Assembly (NCBI GenBank): GCA_964016875.1
Contig: OZ024734.1
Location: forward strand, 55,631,496 to 55,695,495
Direction: 5' to 3'
DNA: 64,000 bases
Source of the DNA: Fallopia convolvulus
Lineage: Eukaryota > Streptophyta > Magnoliopsida > Caryophyllales > Polygonaceae
The notes below the pieces were generated by a model that was given only the letters and a program-made list of their open reading frames with translations, was not told where the DNA came from and made no database searches. This document shows, piece after piece, positions 12,801-27,800 of this stretch. Positions within the stretch are counted from its first letter, which is position 1, and each line of letters opens with the position of its first letter. A program made the translations under genes and the position numbers.

Positions 12801-15800
12801 CGCAGCTTAGTTGACAGTTTCTTTGCTTGCAATGTTTTCTTGCTTCATGTGATATATGCTTTTCTTTTTAATTTGTATCAGCCGACTTACATCGAAGAAA
12901 GAGGAACTTTTAGGGTAATTAAAGACTTCGATGAGGTAACAATCTGGACAAGTGAGTGTATACCACTGATGGCTTCCTACAATAAAGGTATATCTGCATC
13001 TTTCTTTTTTATTTCATGCCTTCTTCATTATTTGACAATATTATTGCAAGTTTGTGATAAGTTTTGGAACAAATTTCTAAATACATTTATATGATGGTTT
13101 CTACCTGAGCAGAAAGGATGCAGCATTCTCTTTGGCTAGTGGAACTTGTTAATACAGCTCGTGGATTGGATCCAACTTGTGATGCTTCTGATGCAAATCC
13201 GGCTGACATATTGCCAAAGCAATACTCTTTCAGGCCAGTATGGCAGGCAAAAGGCTCATCAGTAGCTGCGTCTAAAGTTGAGTTTTTAGCCTAAATTCTT
13301 TTTTCTTGTGCTCTCCAGTCTTATCCTCTTTTTTGACTCAAAAATTTCTTCATTCTTCCTGTATATTTCTAGTTGTTTAATTCATATCAGTCATCACCAT
13401 GATTTTTAATTGCATTTTGATCAGGTTTTTTTGGCTTCCGATGAAGATGCTGCTCCATTAGTTTGTTTCCTTCTGCAAGAGCAGAAAAGGTTGCTGTCTG
13501 TGAGGCTTCAAACTGTTGCTATGAATGAGGAGGTTCTCTTTGATGTGAAACCAGACACTAGCTGGAGCGTACCTGCAATTGCAGCTGAACCTGTTTCTGT
13601 AACTCGTCCAAGGTAGTGTTTCTTTTTGACAGTTACTATCTCTTAAATATCTTTTCTATCTTCTGAGTTCTGACTTTTTCTTTTTTTTTTTTTCAGGTCA
13701 AGATTTGGACCTTTGGCATTCAAGGACATAGTTGTGCTGGATTCAAAAAATAATGTTTTTTTGTATGTAAGTTGCCTTTAGTCTCCATTTTTTCTCCATC
13801 CTTGTCTCTTTTGGCTTTAGATTTGTTTAATATCGAAACCACTAATATTTTTAGCATCTCAGTTTTCTGTCCTACTTGCATAGCTGTTTCCCGTTTCATC
13901 ATTTCAATTTCTAATTGTGTCCATGCAACCTAGCTTCATTTTAAATCTCTTCATGAAATTGGTGCATCTTAACTGACTTATTTCTTATTTGCCTGATGTA
14001 GTCAGGGAAGCAATGCCTGTGCAAATACTCGCTCCCTTCTTATTTGGGCAAAGACCTATTGTCTGGGAGTACCATGTTTAAAGGAGCTTCATTTCACGGC
14101 TTAAAGATTGTCAGATTGGCCGATGCTGTTGGAAGTCGAGTCAATGTGTTTTTAAACAACGGGCAGGTACGATTGTGAATCTTGTGCAAATCATCGTATA
14201 TCCTAGCATTTACTTCTGTTGATAGGCAGTTAGAATTTGATTGGTTGGCAATTTGACATAAATCATGTGAATGATTTGTTTTAGTCACCGGAAAAGAAAT
14301 TTGTTAGTAACTTTCAATATACGGCGTTGGTTCCAGAGATGGTGTAAGTGCATTTCCTTATGTGGTTAAACCTGGACTACCTAACAACAGTTCATAATAA
14401 AGATGAGGGTGGGTGGATCATGCTTCAAATCTCAGGTGCTGTGTCATGTGTAGTCTGTATGTTTTTCTGATCTGTCTATGTTCACTCTCATATGGCTGTG
14501 TGTTTTCATGGGTATATGAGTTATTGTGGGCTTGTGTGTTCACATTTTTCCTTTTCAATGAGTTGCTGGTGCCTGGGAATAATTTTTGGTTGATGTTAAT
14601 TTGTCTAGGTTTATATATAGTGGATGTGCTTTTTGATACTCCACCCGTTTTGGATTCAGATTCTTAGAGTTGCATTGAGGAGAAGACCATCGTGCAGCTT
14701 AGTTGATGACTGCATCACAGCATTAGCTGAGGGCTTAAGTTTGAGCTATTACAATAATTTTCTTCACCTTCTATGGGGGAATGGTAATTCAGCCTATCTT
14801 TCAGAGGCTGATTCTGGTATTGATCATGAGTGGAACTCATTTAGCAGTGTCATTATGGAAATGTGTAGGAAGCCTGCATTGAATTGCCAACAGAACTTGG
14901 TTCAAGTGCCCACTTCATCATGGGATTATCTCATTAATAGCGATTTCCACAAGAACTTTTGTAGTATTAACTTCATGGATGGCATTACATCTGATGTATC
15001 AGTTGTCTCGAAAAAATCAAATCTATGCTTAACACACAAGGATGCAATTAATAGTTCAGAGAATACTCAGCTTCTGACGGAGTGCTTGAACTCTCTGCAT
15101 GCTTTATATGAAAATCTCAAACTAATTGATCTTCAGAAGCGGTGAGTCAACTCATTATTCGGTAATTAATGCATTTCTTTCTTTTTTCCTGCTTTTCTAA
15201 ATTTTCATATGAGGTTCTAGCTTGTTTTGTTGTAACCGTGTGTTGATGATGGCTCCTTGAATTTATATTATTTTGGATATGTTTCTAGATGTGCTATAAT
15301 TTTTGTGGTTGACTTCTTTATAGGGTTTGAACTCAATGGTATTTTACTTGTTACAGAAGTTGGCATCCCTTTACCTTAGCTTGTGAAATAGTAGTAGAAT
15401 TTCGTGCTGATTGAAGCACGAAAGGTAGCCAATGTTTGTACTTAAAGCATATGATAGGAAAGTCATGGAAGCTTCTTTTCATTTGATGGAAAAAGACAGC
15501 AGGTATATCATCTATAAATAGGAAAAATTAGAAAGGAATAGGGCACAAAAAGTAAGGAGGTTTCCTGAAAATTGTTGAGGAGTAATACTCTGTGACCTAT
15601 ACCTCTATTTTGAGACTGGCAAACGAAAGAAAAGTGATTTTTTTTTGAAGATGTAGTTGATGATATCCTATACTGATGTGCTTAATGTTATCTTGAATTG
15701 TAGATAATTTCCACTTGCTAATACATATCATTCATATAGGGAGAAGATGACAATTATTATTTCTCATCAAATTGTAAGATTGGAGAAAAAGATGTAGTTT

Positions 15801-18800
15801 ATGTGGGCTGCACCAAAAAAAGTAACCAAGCAGAAATTCATTTCCATAACATACAAGGATTTATCATTTATCTGTTGAAAAAATTCTGGGCTTCCAGTAT
15901 GTTTTGCATGGATCCTTTTTAGATACCATATAAAAGAGGGTAGATAGCTATAGCAGACAAAACTATTTCCCAGGGTGCTATTACTACGATTTATCATTTC
16001 TGTCGAAAAAATTCTGGGCTTCCAGTATGTTTTGCATGGATCCTTTTTAGATACCATATAAAAGAGCGTAGATAGCTATAGCAGACAAAACTATTATTTC
16101 CCAGGGTGCTATTACTGATACCCAAAAATTTCCCCTGTTCTTAATAGACCTGAAAATGCTACTGCATTGTGCTTGTTTGGCTAGTGCTTGCTGTAATTTC
16201 ATTTGATAAACACATTCAAATAACAAAATTGGACTTTTTCTAGAATAAGATAGCACTGGCATCTGAAGTTTTCTGTGTTTCTTGTAATATTTAAACTTAC
16301 AGAGATTGCTTTTGGCTGTTGATACCGCTTCTTATGCATTTTGTTCATGTGTTTTTTTACCCTTTTTAGCACGTGTGAGCATTAGGAGCCTCATTGATTA
16401 TGAAGTTTAAGAAACTATTTTTGATGTGTTAATTTTGATTATTGCTGGCAGGGATCTAATGCTTCTGGTGGTTCTTTTATTCCAAGTTGCTGATTTTCTC
16501 GGAGAGCAGAGCTATGTTGAACATTATATTCGTGATTTCCCATTCTTATGTAAAAGGAATAGAGGTTTTCAGTCTATTTCTTCTCCAACATCTCCGCCAA
16601 GCTTGTACAGATGGCTAGAGAACTGCTTGTTGCATGGATATGCTCATGCTGGTATTGATGATATTCCAGCTCTAGTTCAGAAAGACAGGAGTTCAGTTGT
16701 CAGCTGGGCTAGGAAGATAGTCTCGTTTTATAGTATACTCTCAGGTGATAGGCCGAGGGATGGGAAGCTAACTTCTGGCATTTACTGTAATATTGCCTTG
16801 GAATCATATTCTACGGCTGAGGAGCAAACAGTGTTAGCAATGGTTGGAGAAGGATTTGGCTTGCAGCAGATGGACATGTTGCCTGTTTGTGTGTCGCTAC
16901 CTCTACGCCATGTAAAATCTTCTCTTAGATATATGAATTTTGATTTCTTAATTTAACGAGTCACAATAATAGTAATTTTTTTTTACTGTTTCCTTGAGTT
17001 TAATTATGGCTTGTTGGCATGCAGTCATTATTATTATTATATGTATCCTCATAAGCCTCTCATATGTACTCATAATGAGCTTATAAGGGTATTATAATAA
17101 TAATGGCTTTGAGCTAATTGCTAAACAAATCTGTAGCTTTTTCAATTCAATTAGAGATCTTTAATTTATGCAGGCACTAGATAAGTGTCGAGAGTCTCCT
17201 CCTTCCAACTGGCCAGCAGCTGCATATGTTCTTCTTGGCAGAGAAGATCTAGCTTTGTCAAGCATCACAAACTTGAGAAACTCCGAGGAGCTTGAAACTC
17301 AGACAAATCTACATCTAATATCTATGTCTACCCCTTATATGCGACATCTTAATCCTGTGATAGTTCCATTGACAGCATCTGAATCTAGTGGATTGGAAAA
17401 TTCAAAATTTGAGGATATTGATTCTTCTGACGTTTCTATGGTTGATGGCATGGATCATATTTTTAGTTCTAGCACACAATTGCAATATGGAAGGGACTTG
17501 CGCTTAAATGAGGTCAATATGCAATTTTTTTCCTCTTGATTCTGAATAATGTGCTCTATTTTCTTATAGATGCCACACATATGCATTAAAAGTATGATTA
17601 TTCTTTTCAGGCGAGTTCTATTTATTAAATATATTTTTCTTCTCAAGCTAGGCCATAAGAAGTATTCACTAACACATTCTTATAAGGGGCTTAATTTCAA
17701 TTTTATGTAGTTGGTTCTTGATACAATATCCATTATAATTATTTTTCACAAATAATATTATCTATCTTCTCATATATATCATTCGTGTTGAACCATGTTC
17801 AACCAATAACCTTTTCTCACTGAAATATGGTTAGGCTCATTTATAAGTAACTTTGCTGATATTTTATACTATTGTTTCGCAAAATCAACTTGTTTCTCTT
17901 GCTATCAGACCTATCTTAAAGCTAAATATTTTCTTTGTTCACATGAAATAAAGACAAGAGTTTGCTTTAAAGGCTATGCTACAGCTTATGAATGATTTTT
18001 CCAGGCTTGATAAAAAGCTTCTTTTCTCTATAGGTCAGACGTCTTTTGTGCTCTGCAAGACCTGTGTCAATTCAAACACCTGCTTGTTCCTCTGCTTCTG
18101 ATCAAGACCTCCAGCAGGTTTACATTATTGCTGTTCTTTCGTTGCGAAATTCTTTCGTTTACATTATTGCTGATCAAGACCTGTATCAATTATCATTCAT
18201 CAGTGCGTTTGAATAAGTCTTCTGATTCCGCATCTTTTGACCCAACAATAATCCAAGGCTGCAGTTTTGCTCCCCTCCCTATGTTAATTTACTTTCATCA
18301 AGACGATTTATATAAATACTAAAATGGAGGACAGAAGTCCATATGAAAGCAAAAATGAAGGAGCGAGATTTTAGATATCAGCTGTGTTCGTCACTATGAT
18401 GCAACTCTTAGGCTTTAGGTCTGCATGTCACAATACATTTCTCTAAAGAGTAGTGACATACATTTATCACATTATCTCTCTGAATCTCAGAAGTGAGCTG
18501 CATTAGTTCTGATGTGGAGGCACTAAAATTTCTAGTAGGATGCCAGTGACAGTAATTCGTGAATTTTTAAGCATTCTATTATATATATCTAATTTTTTTA
18601 TATGAAAAAATTGGATCTTTATGACTATATTTACGTTTGCCTTAGTTTCCTTGCTTGAATGTGCTTCAAATATTTGATTGATAGCTTTATTTGGGGTCAT
18701 TTTTGTGTATGATTCCTCTGACTATTGAAGGGCTAATAATGTTTTGTTTCTATCGTAAAGTCTCAGCTCTGGCAACTTGCACAAAGGACTACAGCTCTTC

Positions 18801-21800
18801 CTTTTGGCCGTGGGGCCTTTACACTTGCAACAACGTGCACTCTTTTGACAGAGGTATCCTTGCTTTCTAATTGTCCTGCGTCCTAGCATGGCTTCATTCT
18901 CTTGTCGGACTGGGTGAACCTCAAAATCAAGATCAAACTGTAGAAATAAAGCACTTGATTGAATTTAAAACATTTTACATGCTCTTGAGTATTTGGCTAA
19001 AGATATATAATTTATGTTTTTTTACAGGCAATTACTGTACCTAAGCTTGTTTTAGCAGGTCGCTTGCCAGCACAGCAAAATGCTACGGTTAGTTTACTTG
19101 AAATACATATGACCATTTGTCTTGCTATGAGTGGCATGCCTTCCTTTCTAAAACAAAAGGAACCCAAGATCCAGAATCAACATGGGCTCACAAAATTTCA
19201 ACTAATTATTTTTCATACATACAATAAATGCTTTTGTTAATGCGTAGTTTAGATTTTATGAAATATTATACATAGAGCAATCACATACGTTGTATTTAAT
19301 TTAATAGAATTACGGTGTGTAATTTTGCTTTGTGTTATGCGTACTGCTTAGGCTTGGTATTTCTTATTGCCTTGGGGCACTTTATGGCCAGTAAATCACT
19401 AATTTTGTTTTACTTGCCCAAATATTGTCACAATAGGGGTTTAGGACTGTTGAGGGTTATAGTTATGGCAGTTGCTCATGCCCTAGCCCAAATGGAAGCC
19501 TTGGGCAACTGGTTTCTAGGCAGGGGTTGTTAGTTTGGGAAATTTATATATGTTGGTGCTGGTGATGAAGTCATTTGCAAGTTACGCATCTTGATCAAAT
19601 TTACAAATTGCTCCGTATGAAATTTGAAAAGTTTGTGCAGATAAATCTGGATCCAAATATTCGTAATGTTCAAGAGCTTCGCTCATGGCCTGAGTTTCAC
19701 AATGCTGTTGCTGCTGGGTTACATCTTGCACCCCTTCAGGTATCATTGTTATGGCCTTATAATTTGAGGTCTTTTAATATGAGAAATGTAGGTGTCCCTT
19801 GTTTTTTTTTTCTTCTATTTGAATGTGACACTGTGAAACCAAATAACGTTGAGTAATGTGCATGACTGCGTAGTTCACTTCAGTTTGCCCAGGCCTACAG
19901 ACTGTTCACCCCTGAGTGCAATATATGTTTAGCACATCTCGATATTTTTTTGCACTTCTTTTCATTCTTGTATGTATAAAAATTTATTGTCGTTTTCATC
20001 CATTGGATCATGAATATATATGTCACATTTTAGGGAAAAATATCCAGAACTTGGATCACTTACAATAGACCCGAGGAGCCTAATTCGGTTCATGCTGGCC
20101 TTCTTCTTGCATTGGGTCTACATGGGCATCTACATGTTCTTGCAATAACCGACATATACCAGTACTACCTACAGGTCTGAAGTCCACATTTTCTATGCTT
20201 TATATTGGTTTTATTATTCCTAGTTTTCTACAATTTCCACATTGAAGGGATGCTTCTTAATTATTGCTCACTAGCTTGACACGGTGTGAAATTTTTTCCC
20301 TGTATATGCGCACTTGATGTGCAAATTTCTAGTATTTGATAGGGGATGCGAATTGAGGTTGTTGTGCATTATAGGCACAGGAGGTGGCTCTTGAGCTATC
20401 CGCCTTTCTCTAGTCTCTATTATGTTACTATAGTAGCTCTAATAGGTATAACTTGATTTTACATACCACTTGAATGAATGAGGTCTAGCTTTTTGCTATT
20501 AGTAGCATAGCTCGGCCTTATAAATGATGTCAATTGTCTCAGATTAGTTTGTGATGGAATGTTCTTTTTCTTTGTACATAGAAAATGGGCAAATGTTTTA
20601 GAAAAGGAAAGGAATGTACACAATTCTGAACACACTCATGGTTGCGGCAAAAACAGCCGGTAGCTACCTCAATATTTTCTCTAGTTAAATCTGCCAAGCA
20701 TGGCCATGGACATTGATCTTAGCTCTCCCCCAATAGTCCAAATTACAGTTGGTCAAATTTTGATTTAATGATGATGATGATAGCACATTTAGTAACATTA
20801 AGAGCACATCCTCTAAAAATAGCATCGTTTCAAGCTTTCCAAGTGTAATAAATTGTAAATGGCACCATTGAGGGCCAAAAGCTGTCAGGAGCTGCAAACT
20901 CTTCTTCCTGCATGACACTTTAACGATCCCAAGCCATTTTTGGATGTTGTTCTTTCTCCAAGCCACATGTTGCCTCTAGAAATCAATATTGCTGACCCGG
21001 ATAACAAGTTGACAATTAACCACAAGTTTTTTTCTTCCCCGTTGCCAGAGTTGCACAATGAGCATTGGCTAGTATTCCGTTATTCCCCCACGAGTTAGGC
21101 TCTCCTAGGCAGTCTTTGCAAGGTGGTCAAGCAGAGAATCATGCTCTACTTTTGGTTCATGCTCCATTTGTGATGGAAAATGTTTACATGAGAAGTTTGG
21201 TTTTGTCGATATGCTATAGACAGAGCATTCATATAGATGATCTTCTTAGTACCAAAATACCAATTTGAAGTTCCATGAGGTTCTTTGTCTATGCTGTAAA
21301 ACATCCTTAAGCATTGTTACCACTTGCCATGGGGTTAGTTATCTGAAATACAGCTACTGCAGCAAAGGTCCCTTGGTGCTTTATGCTCTGAATATGAAGA
21401 AAGCCTGAATTGATGTTGATTGGTTTTAATGTTTCTAAACACGTGATATGGTTGTCTTACCTCTTGAAGAGATTAATCATTAATTTCATCTTGAACTAAA
21501 TATAGATATACAGAAACAAACAAAAAATAGAAATTGATTATAATACAGTTTAAGCTATGCTTTCATTTGTTGTTTTTGGAAGTTTTCTATTTCTTTTTGT
21601 AGGTGTTCTTTCAATTTTTGGCTGATGTCATGCACTGTCTTAATTTATCAGCATAAAGAAACGTGCCTTCTTCTTTCTAACTTTCCAATCAGAGAAAGTT
21701 ACCATTATTCAGCTAGTAATTTTATTAATGCTTTATCCACTTTATATAATACATTCCTTTTTGGAATAAAGACAACCTTGATATGGACTTGCATGCTGCT

Positions 21801-24800
21801 ATTTTTCCTATTCATGTGGGAAAAAAAAATGAAATATAGCATATTTTGAACTGGACAATTTCTTTTTTCTTCATCCTTTCTGTAAAATGGATATCTTGTT
21901 TATCTCTGTAGGATCATGAAAGTACAACTGTAGGATTGATGCTCGGCCTAGCAGCATCTTATAGAGGGACAATGGCACCGACTATCGGAAAGGTAACACA
22001 TATTTTCTCAATGTTAAATGAGCAGAACACATTGTTTTTTTTCCTTCTGTAAATACACAGCATATATGCCACTTTCTACAAAATATATCACGTTAGAACT
22101 GACTGTAAGGAATAGCGAATCAGTATAATCTACTAACACATCTTGGAAAATATAGAAGTTTTTTCATACCGGTACAAGGGTGGGAGTTGGGCAATGTGCA
22201 AATATTAATAATACCTTATATACTTGATTTTATTAATTTCTATACAAATATTTGGAAATGTAATTCTTTATTCAAGTCATTGCAATTTTCCTTTATGTTG
22301 CTAACTTGCTATTCTTATTATGGAGCTGTTTCCATATTTTCCTGGGGTTTATGATAACTATTCCATTGTTCCTTGCAGTCATTTTATCTTCATTTACCTG
22401 CTCATCACCCTCCTTCATTCCCTGAGTTGGAAGTTCCTACACTTCTGCAGGTAGTATTTGTTTTTCCAACGCCATGATCTTGCTAGAACTTATTGTGTTT
22501 AAAATTAAAATTTTAAATTTCCCATCCAAGGTGATCTGTTGGCTTATGCAGGTTAATGGTTTTTGTTTTGTTTCTGTAGCTTGTGTGCAATTATTCTTTA
22601 GCATATATGTATGTGCAATTTGAAAACTGAGGCTGGTTATGGCTATAAATCTAGGTACATTAGTAACCAGTTTATATACAGGTTGGGAAGGTTCGGATAT
22701 GCTTAACAGGGAAATCATGCCTATGATGGGATTAAGCTGCATAGGAAGGTTTAGATTTGCACTTTATTAGCATAAAATTGCCTTACTCGTTATTTTCATG
22801 TCCTATATATAGTGGACACTCGTCAGAACTTATATTAAGTTATCAACATTTAAACTAATATTTTTTAGACCAATAACATTCATTTAATGAATATAATGCA
22901 TGATCTATCAAGAAAGCAAACACTATTATAGGTAAAGAGGTTGTTTTCAAATTTGGCTATAATCCGCTTATTTCTGTAATTTTCCCAAAGCTTCTGAAAT
23001 GCGCTCAATCATTTTGTTGTACCTTGTATTTTTGCAATAATTCTCTGAATTGACTGCTATTGAGCCTTGCCAATGTTGTTTAGATCACATGGAGTTCAAA
23101 TCACAATTTCCGTGCTTGGTGAAAAATTTTGGGATTTAAGAGTTAACAAGGCTACAATAATTTTTTTTGAAGTGTGCTTCCGTCTTGTTTGCCTCCCTCT
23201 TGGGGCTATTTATGTTGTGGGTAATGAATCTATTACTTGTTTTTTGCTATGCGTTGCAGTCAGCAGCTTTGGTGTCCCTTGGGCTTCTTCATGAAGGTTC
23301 TACGAACCCACAGACTATGCAGTTTCTTCTGGTATTGCAAATCTTTTGATTACCTACATATCTTTTTTTTTTCAACCCTCTTCCCTCCCTTGCTCCCCCC
23401 AACCTTGCATATCATATCACATGGCAAGTTTACCTTACGATTAACTTTTGCAAGTCCAGATCAGATAATATGGCATCCCCCAAATGACTCATATGTATGA
23501 AGAACTTTATACTTTTGCATTTATGTTGCTCATTATATATTCTTCTGTAATCTTCTTATCATTATTATATCTGTTATGTTCTTTCAAAGAAAAGTTTTTC
23601 TAGTTTTTTTTGTTTTTATTTATTGTGTTTTGCGGACATATTGAATCAATTTATTTTGTTGCGTCAATTGTTCTATTCTTTTCTAATTGTGCATTTCTTG
23701 CAGGGCCAAATAGGCAGAAGAAGTGGAGGTGATAATGTTCTTGAGAGGGAGGGTTATGCGCTCTCTGCTGGATTTTCCCTTGGGCTCGTTGCTTTGGGTA
23801 TGCACTGATTGAATAACTATATTTGAATCTTCTTGTTTCTAATAATGTAATGTCAAATGATAGGTCGAGGTCATGAGGCGCTTGCATGTGTTGGTACATT
23901 GGTTGATCGACTATTCCATTATGCTGGGGTGGAAGTGTCTCACAAGGTACCCGGAGCATTAAATGTAGATAGTTGTTGCTGATCATGGCTGTGTGGCAAA
24001 ATGTTGCCATTCAACATGTAATAATTAATGTGAAACCATATTAGGCTGTATTTAGACTTTTGGTATATCTTGTACATCTATATTTTTTACTGATTATAGA
24101 GTGAAAAATTGTTTGTTTGGAATCATTAGAATGAGGCATCTATGAATCAAAATATCCGAGGGTAAATACGTGATAGAATTGTTCAAATAAGGAAGATGAG
24201 AAAGGAACTCATCAAAATACAAAATTTAACAGCTTTTCCCACTTTCAGTTTGGATATCGTATTGAAGTTATAGACTCCTAAAATGTGTTAGGGACTGAAA
24301 ATTGTGACATGATGCTTACATATTTAATTTTCTGTTGATCTTATAAAGCAAATTATTATTTTTGCATCAGGAGAAGACCTTTGTGATGCCTACAATGGAT
24401 GAACACAATCGTGTTGCTGGGCAGGTGTAAAGATTGAACACAATATATCTACATGCTGTTGCAATATTATTAGAAAATATTTTGGACTTCCAACAGTTCT
24501 TGTTCTTGACTCTCGTCTTTGCATTTGGGTGTAATAGATGTTGGATGGTGTCACTGTCAATGTTGATGTTACTGCACCTGGAGCTATTATGGCTTTGGCT
24601 TTGATGTTTCTCAAGGTGAGTTAAACCTAGCTAGAAATTAATGTATTCCCTAGCATTTTTGTAACGTTAACTAGGTATTTTAATTCTTTCCAGAAACCTC
24701 CTTTTTTGTAATACTAAATCACCTAGTATGTGTGTACTAGTGCATTCAATATCTCCTAGTTAAAACGAGTTGACCTAAGGTGAAAGAGGTCCTAGATCCC

Positions 24801-27800
24801 AAGTATGAATTGTAATGACAAAAACATGTTACACAGAGGGACATTGAGAGAGTTAGAGTGGGAGAGTGAGGGAGGGAGAGGGAAAGATATTGAACTTAAG
24901 CATTGCCCATGAATCAAAGAAAGAACACGAGCTTATTGATTTTTAGTTTCGGTTCTCTCTGATGTATGCGCTTATAGAACTAATCAATCTTTGCAGACTG
25001 AATCAGAAGTCATTGCTTCAAGGCTTTCTGTTCCATCTGGACATTTTGAATTGCAATATGTGAGGCCCGACTTCATTATGCTTCGTGTAATTGCACGGAA
25101 TTTGATCATGTGGAGAAGGTAACTAAAAGAAGTTTTCTTGATTTTTGTTGCATTTTTTTTTTGTAGTTTCCTCCTCTAATAGCAGTTTTTTTCTATAGGA
25201 GATTCTTTTCATCATTTCTTCTGTTATAATTTTCTCTGATACAATTTTATGTATCCTTTTGTGATATCTCATGTTTTTGCATTTTAGTATCAACCCCACA
25301 TCGACATGGATTGAGTCCCAAATTCCTGAAATTGTAAGAGATGGTATAAAAGGCCTGAATGAAGATAGAGTTGACATGTACGAGGTGGACGAAGAATCAA
25401 TTGTTCAAGCATATGTCAATATTGTCACTGGGGCTTGTTTGTCTCTTGGTAAGTTTTTAAGTTAAAAACTTCTGCTTCAAGCTGATAAGGAATGCTACTG
25501 TTAGAGAATTGTATTGTATGTTTTTTTTCTTTGAAATAAATATCCTTTTTAATGGAGGCATATATTATAGATCCAAGTTCTTTCTCCTATTTTTTTTTAC
25601 CTTCACACATCATTGGCAGGGTTAAAGTATGCTGGATCAAGAAATGGAAACGTCCAGGAGATTCTATATGGTTATGCCATGTATTTTCTTAACGAGGTTA
25701 TCTCTAGTGCTTTTTATCTGTGCACGTCATTGTGGGTGCATGTACTCTGACTGCTAACATGTGTCATATCATCATAATTAACATTTTGAGATATTTTTGC
25801 AGATCAAACCCATATCAAGTGACACTGGGAGTAATCTTCCGAAGGGCTTGTCCAAGTTTGTGGATCGAGGCACATTGGAGATTTGCCTTCACCTAATAGT
25901 TCTTTCTTTGTCTGTGGTATGATTGAAATTGGTGTAATATTTTCTACAATTTACATCTTAGTGCTAAAATTTGATGCCTCTTTGATTTAATTATCTGGGA
26001 CCAGGTGATGGCTGGTTCTGGGAACTTGCAAACGTTCCGATTGCTGAGATACTTGCATGGTCGTAACCCTATCGATAGCCAATCAAATTATGGAATACAG
26101 ATGGCCGTGAGTACATCTTCATCCCTTAACCTATTTGCTTTGGTAGCGTGAGCACACAGCCACACAGTATATTTTCTCAAGATCATTATATCATGTCCTT
26201 ATACATAAGTTTTGTTTCTAGCCTTCTATAGCTGACAAGAATTGTAATAAAATAATAAGAGTTAGAGCTGTGGGTCTATAGTACATATATTCCCGTATAT
26301 AGAAGCTGTAATTAGGTATTAAGATGTGTATATAGACTAGTAACAAAACTATCTACAAGGATATGACACATTATGCACAATATCTATCCATTAAAAGGTC
26401 ACTATCAAATGTCCACAAATGTGTCCAGTTAGCAAAACAATGAAAAAAGAGTAAAAAAACTAATATACTAATACCTATTCCATTGTCTATCATCCTTTTT
26501 TTTTTTTATTTATGCGTGCTTTGATTGCTTTCTCATTTTTCATACTCCCATGTCCACACTTATGTCATATCAGTATGGGCATGTTTTAGACCATTTTTTA
26601 AAGATTGTTATGATTACCGTGAAAACTGTGAAATCTCAATGGTGTACACTATTTTTGACCGAGGGTGTATGCGACAATTCAAGTGGACGGAAAATTTTCC
26701 GATTACTTATCTATTTATTTATGGTTTTGATAAGGTAGGCTAGTCAGCTTTCGATTATTCTCTATAAGATGCACATTGTAAGGTAAACCTTGGTTCAGAA
26801 TAGGTAGGCGGACTTCCCCTTTATTTCAAGAGCGTGGCAATGCTATCCTTTCCATCTATCATTTTTGCATGGGATGGAAATGCAGTATCCTGACATTTTA
26901 TGCTCACTTACTAAACCTTACATTCAATCAATATGTGCCATTTGTCTTAACCGCCTCAGGCAAACTTAAAATAAAGTAACAATCAACCGATATTCCTAAA
27001 TGACCAATGTGACATCTTTTGGTTTATTGTAGTATGCACTATTAATTGAAAAGGCAGCTCAGTTCTTTTATTTTTTGCTATTTACATGTGTTTCCATTGA
27101 AGTTTGATTTATAATGCCAGGCTAGAAGTTCAGATTGTAGAACTGGTGACTTTGTGCCACTAGATTGATTGAAGTGTTTGCTGGGCTTCTTTTTGAATAC
27201 ATGCATAATGTTGAGACACGTCGGAAATGCTAAATTTGTTTCTTGAGAGTATATGTATGATAGATTGATTGGTGTTAATGCTTGTTCACTTAAATGCTTT
27301 TCTAATTTATTTTTTTGATACCAATTTCTCTATTGCTTCTTATTGAGCATTCCTGTACTGAATCATCTTATCAAGTTAACCGTAGGGCTAGAAGATCATT
27401 TCTAATGAATTGTATTACATTTCTGATACTGTGTCGATTTTGGTCTCTCAATTGTTTATTTATTTGGTATTTCCTCTTTCTCATTTATTATTCTTTTTGA
27501 CCACATTAGGTAAGCTTGGCTATTGGTTTCCTGTTTCTTGGTGGTGGGATGCGAACATTTGCAACAAACAACAGTGCTATTGCTTGCTTATTAATCACTC
27601 TTTATCCTCGCTTTCCCACAGGACCAAATGATAACCGGTGCCATCTACAGGTACATTAAATTTGATTGGACTAGCATGCGGAATTTTTTGTTTTTTGACC
27701 TGCAAATATATCAAAAAGTGTATGGAGTACCTGGGGTTTGCCCCGGAATGTGGGATACAGACATTTAAATTTGATTGGACTCACTTTCTTTTTTGGTTGA

